A stretch of DNA of 64,000 nt from NCBI GenBank assembly GCA_963921825.1, contig OY997593.1:64402039-64466038 (forward strand), read 5' to 3'. A model generated the notes under the pieces. The model did not search any database. It was not told the DNA's origin and saw nothing but the letters and a program-made list of their open reading frames with translations. Shown in pieces: positions 11,735 through 23,600 of this stretch (position 1 is its first letter; every line of letters begins with the position of its first letter). The position numbers and the translations under genes are program-made. This DNA is from Erodium maritimum. Taxonomy: Eukaryota; Streptophyta; Magnoliopsida; Geraniales; Geraniaceae.

Positions 11735-13007
11735 TTAGCCCTATACTTAGCTTTGTCCTTCGAGAGCACACCAAAAAGTTAGGCAGATATAATATATAAG
11801 AGGATCTCTTGTCACTTTATAAATATCTGATCATCGTATCCAATTACACTAATGTGAGGTTTTAAGGAAATCGAAGACAATATATGAGTTTCATTTTGGA
11901 GCTCAACACAGACAAAGCCTTTGTATATTAAGGTGATATGGTGATTTGTATGATACAGTTAGTGGTAGATGTAATTGATTTTTTTGTGTTAATAAAGCCG
12001 ACATTTGTATGAAATCGTTATATCCAAATCTCTCGTTAAACATTTCGTATTGGAAAAGTGATCATTTCGTAATAAACCTGGCATTTCGTATTGAAATCGT
12101 GATGATAAAATATATATCATAAAACTGGGTATGAGGGTTTGAATGTATATGTATGTGTTCAAGAGTGAATATTAACGTCATTTTGTTGCTATCTTTCTTA
12201 TGAAAGGTCTTTATACTTTTTTCCCATTTTCAATCCTAAATGAAAAATATCCCATAAAATTAGGTGTAATGATCCGATCCTATAACACAGGTGAAGTACA
12301 AATATCTCATTTTGTTAATTATTAATTTATTATAACATATTAATATATAATTATTTTGTGACAAATAAAATATGAGTTACAATTAAGTCTAAGAAAACGT
12401 ATGAATAGGCAAACTGAGTTTGGTCCAACATATACACATTTATATTGGTGGAGACGGAATGTCAAGAAAGTTAGGTCCATATTAAATTGCCCAACAGCTA
12501 TAAAAAAAGAGTGTGGGTGATGAATATTGAAACGTATCCTTGTCTAAAAATGGGTTTTGTAGTGTATAGAGAGGGCATCGCTTTCAAATAATTGGAGGAG
12601 GTGATGCAATGATGCATCAACTTGAATTTATGAAACAACTTTTGATCGTATCAAGGCGTGGGCTAATCTGCCGCCCACCAGCCCCCCTAATCGCAAACGA
12701 AAACGACCTCATTTCTATTGGATATTCTTAACTATGCAATTGCCTCTATCGCTGACAGGTTCATGATGTTGGATTCTTTTTAAATGTGATACCCATCCTT
12801 CAATTGGTGCTTTGAACAGCAGAGGAAAATGTTGTCCATCATATATAAGGGGAGAGTTTTACAAGCAAATTTGATCCATGCGAAATACACGTGAGAGATT
12901 TTAAGTTTCATCATCGACGTCTCTGTTAAATTCAAAGACAATTACAAGAATGTACATAATTTATGGACGATTATACATATATTCAGACATTACAAATGAC
13001 TACACAT
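11735..13007. other. WRKY 3' flank and intergenic DNA
   Basis: A likely polyadenylation signal (AATAAAG near 11990) suits the WRKY transcript. Beyond that the DNA is AT-rich, with short direct repeats of a CATTTCGTA motif near 12040-12090. No gene is supported. Confidence 0.4.
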
Positions 13008-13016
13008 AACTTTATA

Positions 13017-13404
13017 GGGATAACTTTGTTTCCTAACCTTTACAAACGTTTCATTATCAGATCCTAACTCAGGCCAACGTTTGGTCTCAATTCCTAATAT
13101 AATAGATTTGGAATTTCTCAGAAACTATTAAAAGCCGTCTAAACTCACGATTCTGTCAACTCATCCAAGCGTTGTCGTTGTTGGCGTACATTACCCATGG
13201 TGCCTTCCTCGACGTTGAACTTATCCTCGTTCTCAAGCAACCGAACCCAATGCTCGACGAGTTGACGGAATCGTGAGTTTGGACGGCTTTTTATAGTTTC
13301 TGAGAAATTTCAAACCTATTATGTTAGGAATTGAGACCAAACGTTGGCTTGGGTTAGGATCTGATAATGAAACGTTTGTATAGGTTAGGAAACAGAGTTT
13401 TCCC
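13017..13404. mobile_element. Mutator-type MITE, copy 2 (388 bp)
   Basis: This is a near-identical sibling of the element at 6802-7190, in the same orientation. It starts GGGATAACTTTG, ends GAGTTTTCCC and has long inverted arms. It is flanked by perfect 9-base duplications AACTTTATA at 13008-13016 and 13405-13413. The two copies bracket the WRKY gene. Their close similarity suggests recent movement. Confidence 0.87.
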
Positions 13405-13413
13405 AACTTTATA

Positions 13414-14462
13414 TCACTTAACAACGCTATCACTAAGTACTTATTTTTTTGCTCATGGTTCCTCTCTGTTTTCTTTTTCAGCATAAGAGATGGAATACCA
13501 AGTGTTTTGATATTGAAACCGCCGTCGTACCACCCTTACATCTCCTTTCCACCGCTCCCCTCCCTTCCACTTCTCCCCTTCCTTCTCTCTTCGTGGAACC
13601 ACTGTCTACGTCGCCTAATCTATAGAGCGCCTTGGTGGAGGGAGTTCTTGCGGCTATCCAAGTACAAATGGGGTTGGTCTTCTTAGACGAGACGATGACG
13701 ATGGGGTTGTCATTGTGCCGATGGGAGAGATCCTTGCAATGAATAACACAAGGTATCGTTACGCCCTTGCATGTCGTATTGAGGTAATGGTGTCGTACCC
13801 CCACATGGGGCCTAAGGGGACTCAGAGGGATTGGTTTGCCCAGGAAAGATCTGCGAAGCAACCTCGCATGGAGATATAAGACTCAAGACGTGGTGCAAGA
13901 CAGTGGGCTAAAGGACTGCCCTACACTGTACTCGTCCATGATCCATTGGTCACCCTCCACATGGCGGGACATCTTCTTCTGTCCAGAGAAACGAGACTAT
14001 CCTCCAGCAGTACTCTTGGTGGAACATACTATGCAAGTTAAAGATTCATTTTACAAGACCAACATGTTTTTTTAGGCAATCTTAAGTATTTGTGTATCTA
14101 TTTTCTTCATCTTTGTCTTCATCTTCTTTGCATGCGAAAAGAAATATATAATAACAAACTAAGAAGAATCTCTGTAAAAGAAAGTATGCGCTCTTATAAC
14201 GAATCAGTTTAAGTGTATAAATAACCAATTATGTTTTCTGAAATCATAATGAATAACTATGTGAATTGATTTCCCAGCAAAATACTCTCCGAAAACACAT
14301 ATACAAAACAAAAACGATAATAATTAAAATAGTAAAGACCACATGTAAGATAGAGATTGATTGAAGACTATATATAAGGAGCCTCAATCTTTTTAATAGA
14401 TCATCGAGAAATATACACCCAATTTTATCTTCGAAAATCTCTTGCAATGAATAACTACAACT
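13414..14462. other. Intergenic DNA, no supported gene
   Basis: A GC-richer patch at about 13490-14000 has open frames on both strands (13478-13861 minus and 13836-14075 plus). Neither resembles a known family, and they may be relics of a repeat. Confidence 0.35.
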
Positions 14463-14470
14463 CTCCTTAT

Positions 14471-15369
14471 TAGGGCTAGGTATCGGCCAGTACCCGCCCC
14501 AAAAGCCCATACCCATTAACCAAACCGCGATTCCTGGGTACCTAAAACCATAACCATCACCATTGCCGGTCACTAGTAGGGAAGCCGATAACCAGCCAGG
14601 CTACCCACCGGGCGGTGACGGTTATAACCGGCCCACAAAACCCAATAGGCTTTATGTTGGACCTTCACAATATAATCCAAAATACTTACTAATTTACAAT
14701 TAAACTTCACAAACCTTCTATTTTCAATAATTCAAACACAAAAATTCTTAGAACTAATACCTTACATATTCATCATCTTACAAGACAAGTTTCAGGAACC
14801 ATTTTTGAAGTTTACAACACAAACAATTTAAGAACAATAAATTAAGTATGACTAAACTGCTAAAAACAAGTGGGCTCCATAAAACTAAAGGTTAATATCA
14901 TAAAGCACCATACAAGTATACACATTTTTCAAATAACACACTAAGTTATAATTTTTTCATGTGGCACACTTATGTATCAACGATTTTTTCATGCGGCACA
15001 CCTATGTATCAACAAACTTTGATAATTTGTTGGTACATAGGTGCGCCACATGAAAATATTGTAACTTAATGTGTTATTTGAGAATCGTGTATACATGTGT
15101 GGTGCTTTATGATATTAACCCTAAAACTAATAAAACAAGGACCAGCCCGTGAGAATTAAAAAAAAATCAGGCCCTATGAAGTAAACAACTGGTCGGATGG
15201 TTTTTTCTCGGTTTGGAAGATAAAAAACCGTACCCAACACGAAAGCCACCGATTTGGTAGTTTTGTAACCGTAATCGTCGTCGGTGACACCTGTCATAGT
15301 GATTCCGGTGATGGGAATAGCCGGGTACTGTCGATTTACGGTGACAAACAGATATTTGCTCACCCCCTA
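14471..15369. mobile_element. hAT-like non-autonomous element (899 bp)
   Basis: The element starts TAGGGCTAGG and ends with the approximate complement (CACCCCCTA). The subterminal parts carry the GGTACC/GGGTAC-rich repeats common in hAT elements. The flanks are CTCCTTAT (14463-14470) and CTCCTTAC (15370-15377), an 8-bp duplication with one change, as expected for hAT. There is no transposase frame. A second MITE is inserted inside it at 14889-15121. Confidence 0.65.
14889..15121. mobile_element. MITE nested in the hAT-like element (233 bp)
   Basis: Inverted arms of about 100 bp begin AGGTTAATATCATAAAGCAC and end with the complement. The 9-base duplication TAAAACTAA flanks it at 14880-14888 and 15122-15130. 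The outermost bases mismatch (A against C), while the rest of the ends pairs well. The 9-bp duplication points to Mutator-type mobilisation. Being inside the hAT-like element, it arrived later. Confidence 0.8.
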
Positions 15370-15377
15370 CTCCTTAC

Positions 15378-15920
15378 ATGTGCAATCCCAAACCATATCA
15401 ATACTAGAAATCTTAGAGATAACCTTTATCAGAATACATCTAGTACCCAGCTAATCCAACCACCAGTCTCTGAGGTTTAGAGGCACGCGTTTGAACTATC
15501 ACCTGACAAAATTCCCATAAAGAGCTCGTGATAAGAATAAAGAATCCGTCGAAGTGCTATGTTGATTTGAACGATAATAAGATATGTTTAATTTACCTTG
15601 TGCTGTTTGTATGATATGAATACAAGAGACCACCTAAACCATAACACAAGATAGTAACTCACTCAAGGCCGTATAAAATAGTACCGGGTTCTAAGAGTTG
15701 GATTTGAGTTTATAATAAGGTATGTGTTACATGCGTGTTAAAAGCTACTCGTTGTTGGTGGACATGAATCATTAGACTTTATCTTTTTGTAAAGGGCAAA
15801 CTGGTATAGCTAGCTACCAACACAACTAAAAAAAGGATATTGCCCACAAGGAAACTTCCCCAAAATAGTTTGGAAATCTGGCAGACACAACAATTCCCAA
15901 ACAAGAACTCCTAGCTTGGG
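15378..15920. other. Intergenic DNA upstream of SGT1
   Basis: No gene or repeat boundary is recognised here. Confidence 0.4.
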
Positions 15921-15965
15921 TAATGGGCCTTAATGGGCCTCACTTGAGGTGAAATACCTATAAAG
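15921..15965 (+). promoter_or_regulatory. SGT1 promoter: paired site II elements and TATA box
   Basis: Two tandem TGGGCCT motifs (about 15924 and 15934) lie just upstream of a TATAAAG box (15959-15965). Site II (TGGGCY) pairs are typical of broadly expressed plant genes, which suits a co-chaperone. The start codon at 16199 implies a leader of roughly 200 bases. Confidence 0.5.
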
Positions 15966-16198
15966 CCCCTGCAGGAAAAAGAAGTGAAGGACAATCCTCC
16001 CGACCCACACAGTAGCAATTGCCAATTAGCAATAGCCTCTCCTGTGTCGTTTCGATCGAAGTCTCTCCGAGGTCGACTCAGTTTCCTCTTTCGTCTCTGT
16101 CTCTCTGTATCTTCTGATCTATAAATTTGGTTTCTGAACCTTTCCTTCGCTTATTGACCAGTTTGCGACTCTTCTGCCCCTCAATTGAATCCGCAACA

Positions 16199-19100
16199 AT
16201 GGCGGCGGCCGAGATCGTGGAGAAAGCCAAAGAGGCGTTCCTCGACGACGACTTTGACCACGCCGTGAATCTGTACACTCAGGCCATTGAATTAAGCCCT
16301 AGAAGCGCTGATTTCTACGCCGACCGAGCACAGGCCAATATCAAGCTCGGAAACTTCACCGGTACTGTGTATCTCGACTATTAGCTTTTGCAATACTGTT
16401 TATGTCTGTTGCGCGATGCTTTTTCTTTGCCTTGCTTCTACTGTGAGAAGCCTTGATCTTTGTGATATTGCAGCTTCCCTTTGAAGCGTGAACGGAATTC
16501 ACGTGATTCGCGAACCTTTTGTATTGAATCCGATGCAACAAAAGGTGTTTCGAGTTTTCAACTGAAACAAGCAAATTCTATATAAAATTTACGAGTAATG
16601 CAATTGATTTAGTTGAATGTTGGGTCAATTTTCGTTTAGTATGTAAATCTGTTGGTTGGTTTGGTCTTATTTTGTAATATTCCCGAAATAGCTTGTAACT
16701 TTTTGTTGACCAACTACCTACTCTTTTGAGCAGAGGCTGTTGCTGATACTAGCAAAGCAATTGAGTTGGATCCTTCAATGGCCAAGGCGTACCTGAGAAA
16801 AGGGTATGTATTTATTACTCAAGCTTGTTAGAATAGCACTGATTTGTCATTATTGTTGTTTGACTTCTTATCAATTATATCAGCTTTCCGTAAGAGAATG
16901 TCTTTGTTAGTTTAGGTATACCCAGATGTTACTTCGTTAATTTACTGAATCTTATTGAGTTTTATGTCGTGTCTAGTACTGCGTGTATTAAGCTCGAAGA
17001 ATATCATACTGCAAAAACAGCCCTTGAAGCAGGTGCTTCATATGCACAGAATGATTCAAGATTCGCCAAGTTAATTAAGGAATGTGAAAAGTGCATTGCA
17101 GGTGTGTGTTTCTATTTTATATTACAATTTACAAATAATATGGCACCGTCATCTAGTAGCTTTCAATTATATCAAGTTCAAGTTATATTTATAATAACTT
17201 ATTTTCTATTGAACATATTTTCTTCTTTTGCATTTATTGTTTCTGTTGTTTCAAATTAGTTTACTTAATTAGGTGTTTTTGGAAAGACATCATGTCCTTG
17301 TTTGAGTGCCTTATTTTGCACTTAGGATGTTTAAAATTATATCAATCTAGATATTTGATTTTTTTGTATTTGTTCAGAGGAAAATAATGGTCTAGACAAG
17401 TCCTTCTCAACTGTAGTAGCAACAAGTGCTCTGCCAGCCTCTTCTGGAACTCTCAAGGAAGAACCAATTGTTTCACATCAAGTGAACACAAACACAGTAG
17501 CCAAACCCAAATACAGGTTATTACTGTTTTGCTTGCCCTCCTCCCTTTTGTTCTCCATGTTCCCAAACACTGCATTCCTCAACTGTACTTTTTCTCTACA
17601 GTCCAAGCAAAATTCTTCTACTTTTTTTTTTTCCTTTTTTGTATGTCATTTTACAAATCGATATATCTTTTTTCTCATCATATATGAAGAAGGAAAAAGA
17701 GCCATATCAAGTTAGTCTAGACCAGTTTGACCCTCTATATGGCTACCACTACTTGCTAGTTTCTAACCTTGCCTTTACCCTGCCTTTATGTTTGGCAAAG
17801 TCGCCTCAAATATTCTTTTTGCAATGACAATGATCTTGCATTATTGTTTGACAATTCATTGTTGAACAGGCATGAGTTCTACCAAAAACCAGATGAAGTG
17901 GTCGTCACTGTATTTGCAAAGGGCATACCAGCAAAAAATGTGGTTGTTGACTTCGGTGAACAGATAGTATGTGGATAATCCATCTTCACACAGTTTTTTT
18001 CTATGAAAGCTTAAACTTCTGATTGCCTGTTGCAATAATCACATGGTGCTTTACTTTGTCTTCATATCATTCCTGAAAGAATGACCAGTACTTTCAACTT
18101 TTGTCATGCAGCTCAGTGTTAGCATCGTTGTACCCGGTGGAGAAGTATATCATTTTCAACCTCGGCTGTTTGGGAAGGTATTACATGAAGCTCTTGACTG
18201 GCAATAAAGGTTGTTGCTTGCATGTGTGTTATTTGATTCTGTATTTGGTTGTCTACTTGATTATTTATTTCTTTGAATTATAGTCAAATGGGCATTTACC
18301 CATGTTCTTTGGTTCCACTCTGTCATTCTAAGGATCCTTTGTGAATAGCTTCCATCATCCGCTTTAGTCATAGGCCATGATCTCTTTGGTACGAATGCAT
18401 AATTTTTAGATGCTAAGATTATATGTAGGAAACAGTACTTCCATATGCTGATATGGGGAATTCTGGCCTTTTTTAGACTTGCTGGAATTCACACCTGTTT
18501 AATGTCTTATAATGAATTGAATCAGTTTGCATTATTAATGAGCTATTATACTCTAGGGAAAATTCACGTTTACCTTGGAGTTTATGTTGCTCGTAAAATA
18601 GTTAATTCTTTTACCAAATTTAAGATATTCAGTCCCCTCCCTTTTTGTTGCACACCCAAACAACCAAAGAAATTGGAAAAGTTTTTTTTTAATCAACCAT
18701 TTGTGTGTGCCAGGTTAGAACTCAAGACCTCACTTGTGGTAGAGAGGCTTTTTATCCCACTTAGCCCATATTATGTTGGATTGCATTCCTCCCCTTGAAT
18801 TTTGGTTGCTTATGGTTTTTTTATTTCCTTAGCAGTGACTGGAACTGTTGAATGCGTTTATTTCATTTTATCATGTCTAAAATCTAACTATAGTTCTGTA
18901 ATTATTCTACACATGCACACAATTGTAAGTGGATTTAGACTTCCTAAACTGCATGTATGGTTATATTTTTATGGAAACAGATAGTACCCAGTAAGTGCAG
19001 ATATGAAGTATTGTCAACCAAAGTTGAAATCCGCCTTGCAAAAGCTGACGCTATTAACTGGAGTTATCTTGAATATAGGAAGGATGCTGTAGTTCAAAAA

Positions 19101-19942
19101 GCAAATGTTCCAGCAGTAGGTAATTTAGCTGTTCTTTGTGTCCGCATGCATGCTTTCATCAGCTTTCTACTTATGACAAAAATCTGACAAATCCTATCTT
19201 GACTTGGCGAGGACCTTATTCTGGCTTATACCAGTGATATTATTATCAACCAGTAGAGCAGGAAATTTAACTCTTTGCTTGTTTTCATGCTGATCATATA
19301 TGGCTTTTGTAGTGGGATCTCAGAGGCCTACATATCCATCTTCAAAACCAAGACTAAGAGATTGGGATAAACTTGAGGCTGAAGTAAAGAAAGAGGTACT
19401 TATCCTATCAATTCATTTTTCCTTTTTGTAACTTTTATTTGGCTTCTGATCACTAGCCCAGAAAATAAATAACTAAAAAGATTTTGAATCTCAGTAACTG
19501 CTGCTAATATGTCAGTCAATGCTAGCCTTCCATCCTTAAATGTATGATGGTCTGAATTCCAGGAAAAGGAAGAGAAGTTAGATGGTGATGCAGCCTTGAA
19601 CAAGTTTTTCCGGGGCATATACCAAGATGCAGATGAGGACATGAGGAGAGCAATGAGCAAATCTTTTGTGAGACTTCTACACCCCTGCTATGCTTTTGCT
19701 ATATATCACTGTTACTGTCCAGCTTCACTTCCCAGAATCGTATCTGTTTACATAGTGTTGCAATTATTTTTAAAGGAAACTATTTTATTGGGGTTATAAA
19801 AATACTAATTTTGGACCGAATTGGTGCTTCACAGGTGGAATCGAATGGGACAGTGCTGTCAACAGACTGGAAGGAAGTGGGCTCAAAGAAGGTGGAAGGC
19901 AGTGCACCTGATGGTATGGAGGTGAAGAAATGGGAGTATTGA
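16199..19942 (+). CDS. SGT1: SGT1 co-chaperone (suppressor of G2 allele of skp1)
   Basis: Ten exons join in frame to 364 residues: 16199-16361, 16734-16803, 16977-17101, 17378-17516, 17870-17966, 18112-18177, 18981-19119, 19313-19395, 19563-19667, 19835-19942. The length is normal for plant SGT1. Three tetratricopeptide repeats fill about residues 1-115, followed by a variable linker. A CS domain spans about 163-252 (HEFYQKPDEVVVTVFAKGI at its start). The SGS domain ends the protein, with DADEDMRRAMSKSF, STDWKEVG and the terminal KKWEY. SGT1 works with HSP90 and RAR1 to stabilise NLR immune receptors and also binds SKP1 of SCF ubiquitin ligases. The ATG at 16199 starts MAAAEIVEKAKEAF; an open stretch before it has only a TTG. 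Whether it is closer to SGT1a or SGT1b cannot be told. Confidence 0.97.
18660..18810 (-). mobile_element. Possible tRNA-derived SINE in SGT1 intron 6
   Basis: On the minus strand there is a box-B-like stretch (GTCTTGAGTTCTAACC) followed by an A run near 18685. This is the order of a plant SINE. No target duplication was found, so the call is weak. Confidence 0.25.
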
Positions 19943-20674
19943 TGCCCCGGTGGTTTGGAAATGGCAAAATGACATATCAGCTCTGTGATTGTATTCTACG
20001 GTGACAGCAGCAATCGATTTTGTCCGCTTTGCTTGTTTATGTTTTTTTTTTCTTTCTTATGTATGGCTTATTTGAAAACATACGACACAGGGTTCATGTT
20101 TGGGCCTACAATCAATTAATTTGTAGATTTGTTTTCTAAATTTTGGTTGGTTTGCAAGCATGAACTATCACTGGTAAATCTAACTGTATGTTGCAACAAA
20201 GTTCTTGTGCATTTGCTTCAGCCTGTTTCCAAGTGAACCAGTCATCAATTTTTTTTACTTTTTTTTCAATTTAAATCGAGATACTGCCGCGGTTATAATT
20301 TTTTCTATGCATAATCTGTTAGTATATATCTTTCGATTCTCTCCATCTCTTACGATATTAAAATATGACAGACTAATGAAGATTGAAAAAGGTAAGGTTA
20401 GGTTCTGAGCTCTTTCTTGGTTCATTAAACAAGTTTGAGTATCTCAATAAGTTAGGTCTTCAAATGTACATTTCCTCAAATAATGAAAACGCTTTTCTTC
20501 AGTGATGTTTATCAGTCCACAAAAGCACATGATGAATTAATGTTTGAATCTGTCCCATTGTGGCATCTCATTATCTCTGAATGCATCTAATAATATACAA
20601 GAAATAACTACCAAAGCACATAGCAACATCAAGTGACCACAGGAATAAAAACTTCCTCACATCCATTTCCTAGA
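19943..20674. other. Shared 3' region of SGT1 and PIAL
   Basis: The two stop codons are about 730 bases apart on opposite strands, so both 3' untranslated regions must end within this stretch and may overlap. It is T- and A-rich with no further gene. Confidence 0.5.
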
Positions 20675-23600
20675 TCAACGCACGCCATTAGAACGCTCAG
20701 GCTGAGTATCCGAGCCTCCGCCTCCGTCCCTAGCTGGATCACTCACAAGGTGGTTCCTGCTATCTGCAACACGCACAGATGAGAACTCCGGAATAGCAGG
20801 AAGAGGAGACGTCAGATTTGGTCTTGTGGCTTGAGCTGGTTGGCTTGACTGCTGCAGCATCATGAACTGACTGAGAGCTGCTGAGTAAGCTTCACCTTGG
20901 AGGCTTCCACGCATCCGGCCCGTGGGCCTCCAATTTTGCTCAGGTGGAACGTTTACCGGTCCATCTGTCCTTGCAACTGATTCTGCCACTCCTTTAGTGT
21001 TCCCGCTTTGCTCCTCTGCTGGTGCCCTAGGTGTACCTGGATAGAGCGAAGAAATTTGGACAGTCCTGGTTTTATGAACTTGAGCTGGAAGTGGCTGTGA
21101 CTGTCTTGTCATCTGAGCAGTCACATGTTGAGCTTGCGGGACTGGTGAAGATGTTGTCATTGGGCTTGGAGAGAGGCTCGTTGGTTGATGTGCCATTCTT
21201 CGATTAAAAGCTTGTTGCAGATGAGGATTCTGGAATTGGGTTAGAATTGGAGAACTTGTTCTGTAAGCACCAGGAGTTTGTTGGCCTGACTGACCTGGAG
21301 CAACCTTTGCCATGTCAACAAGGGAAAAAGTATAAGCAAAAAGATAGCCTTATAATATCCATTGTTCATTTCATTTAGGGATAATCTCACTTAGCTACCC
21401 TAATGTATGCACCTTTCTCAATTAACTACCCCTAAGTGTACAAACTTTTTGACAGCCCCCAAAGTTTTTACAGTCTCTGTTAAACCCAATTCCATCAATT
21501 TCTGGATGTGAAATGAAGAGAATACTCAAGCAAAAAATAATTTAAAAGGGTAATTTCATCATTTCGCACCCCAAAGTTGACCAAATTGAGACTAAAAATT
21601 TAGGGGGGTAGTTAACTGAGACTGGTGCATACTTTAGGGTAGCTGAGTGAGATTCCCTTTAATTTATGAACACAGAAAACAAATGTACATGGTGGATTGG
21701 CAAAACAAGATAAAAATATGCAACCACAGATGGAAATAGGAGAAAATTGGAAAACAGTTTTTTTAAAATCCTAGAGAAGTACAAATGAAGAGTATACCTG
21801 AATCGTATTACGAGACATTGGAACCTGTTGTTGCCTTTCATTAGCAGAGGGGGCTCTAGATAGGGGCGCTTGAGAAACAGGGTTCAGACTGTTAGGGATT
21901 GGAGTACTAACACCGGGTCTTGATCTTTGCTGTAAATTTGGCGAAGGGGATAGCGCTGGGAGGGCCTGGATTGCTACCGGGGTTCTGGTTATATGTCTGG
22001 GTATTAATGACGATCTCCCATACTCATTACGAACAAGAGAATCAACTTGGGATGCTTGTGACTGCAAATTGTTGGCTGCAGAGTTTTGACTATTTGTCAC
22101 CAAGGTTGACATATTAGGTTCTTGATTGAGCGGACGAGCTGCAGAAAAGCCATCAGTCAACATGTTAGGTTGCAATGTATTAGCAGAGCCGGGCTGTGAG
22201 AGGGCGCCAGGAACTTGAGCATTTTGCCCAGTAATAGTAGAAAAGTAAAGACCAGCCCAAAAGTCATCCTCTACTTGAGCACCATTGGAAATGTTTAATC
22301 CGGGGAGAGTATCGGTCTGTAGAGGTTTTACATCTTCAGTTTCAACTGTGTCTGCAGCAGTCATCTCTTCATCATCCTTACTAAGATCCAAAACAAGAGG
22401 ATGAGAATCTAGAGTGCTGCCAGGTTCTTGCAGCTCATTGGTGACATTACGTGCATGATCTGCATTATCATCAGCAGTTTCCATGAGAGCTTTCCATGAT
22501 CCATCAGCAGAGATCATTACCCCCTCAACACTGCCTCCAACCTCTTTAAGGACCTGTTAAGGAGGAAAAAAATGTAAGTTTCTATGGATGAGAAAAAACA
22601 ACACCATGTAGTAATATGAAAGTTGTAGCTACTGACCTTAACCATATTTTGATCCACACGGATGTCAAGGTAGGACATATACTGATTACAGTGTGGACAA
22701 CGCCAGGATGGTCTTCTTGAATTTATGTCAATATAGTTGCTAAAATCGAAACACTGGAGCACAAGTCAGAAAAAATGAAATTCATGAGAGAGAGAGAGAG
22801 AGAGAGTTGCTCATAAATGGACTATCTTTTAAATATTCTAATTTCGGTATCATTCGACACAAGTGTAGTTTTTCTTATTTATTTTTTTACTAACTGAACC
22901 CAATCATTCATCAATGGAGGATATTGACAGATCTCAGTTTCTGTATAATATGTTGTCAGCTGAATGTTTTTCCATAACCTATAATCTAATGCACTAAATA
23001 AAAACCTGTATTACCATGAGATTTCATAATTTTACCCCAAACATTAATATCCGGTAAAGTTTAATAAGAATGGAAGCAGTACAACTTAAACATGTACACT
23101 TAAGGTAGGAATGACTAACTTATCACAGAGCACAACCTTATACCGTATTGTTCTCTATGAACAAAAAGGTAGGCATTTTATGACATGAATCACTGTCACA
23201 GAACATAATACGATACTATCAATATATTGAACAGAGCACTAACCTGCAGATGTTTGCACAAAAGTCCTTTGACAGGGGTTTTGATTCGCTTATAACTGTT
23301 AAAGACGGAGAAGCAATAGAATGAACAAGTACATCGTGAGAAAGTTATCAGTGAACAAAATAGAAACTTAGGTACATCTGCCAATGTAGTCCAAAAAAGA
23401 TGAGTGACAACAGAACAAGAAAACCTTAACATGTAGAAATAGGTACTAGATACATATTACACCAATGAGCACTAGTCTGAATATCACCTTCTTGCAAAAC
23501 GCAGAATGGTCTTATTTAACACGCACCTACTTAGATCCAGATTTCTTATTTTTGCTATTTTCGCATATAGGGCTTGTAATTGGAGATTTGGGAATGGAGT

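Noticed and set aside
13478-13861. A 127-codon minus-strand frame
   Set aside because: Its composition is driven by a C/T-rich patch. No family was recognised and there is no splice or promoter support.
16127-16198. A longer N-terminus for SGT1
   Set aside because: The extension begins with TTG. The ATG at 16199 gives the normal SGT1 start.
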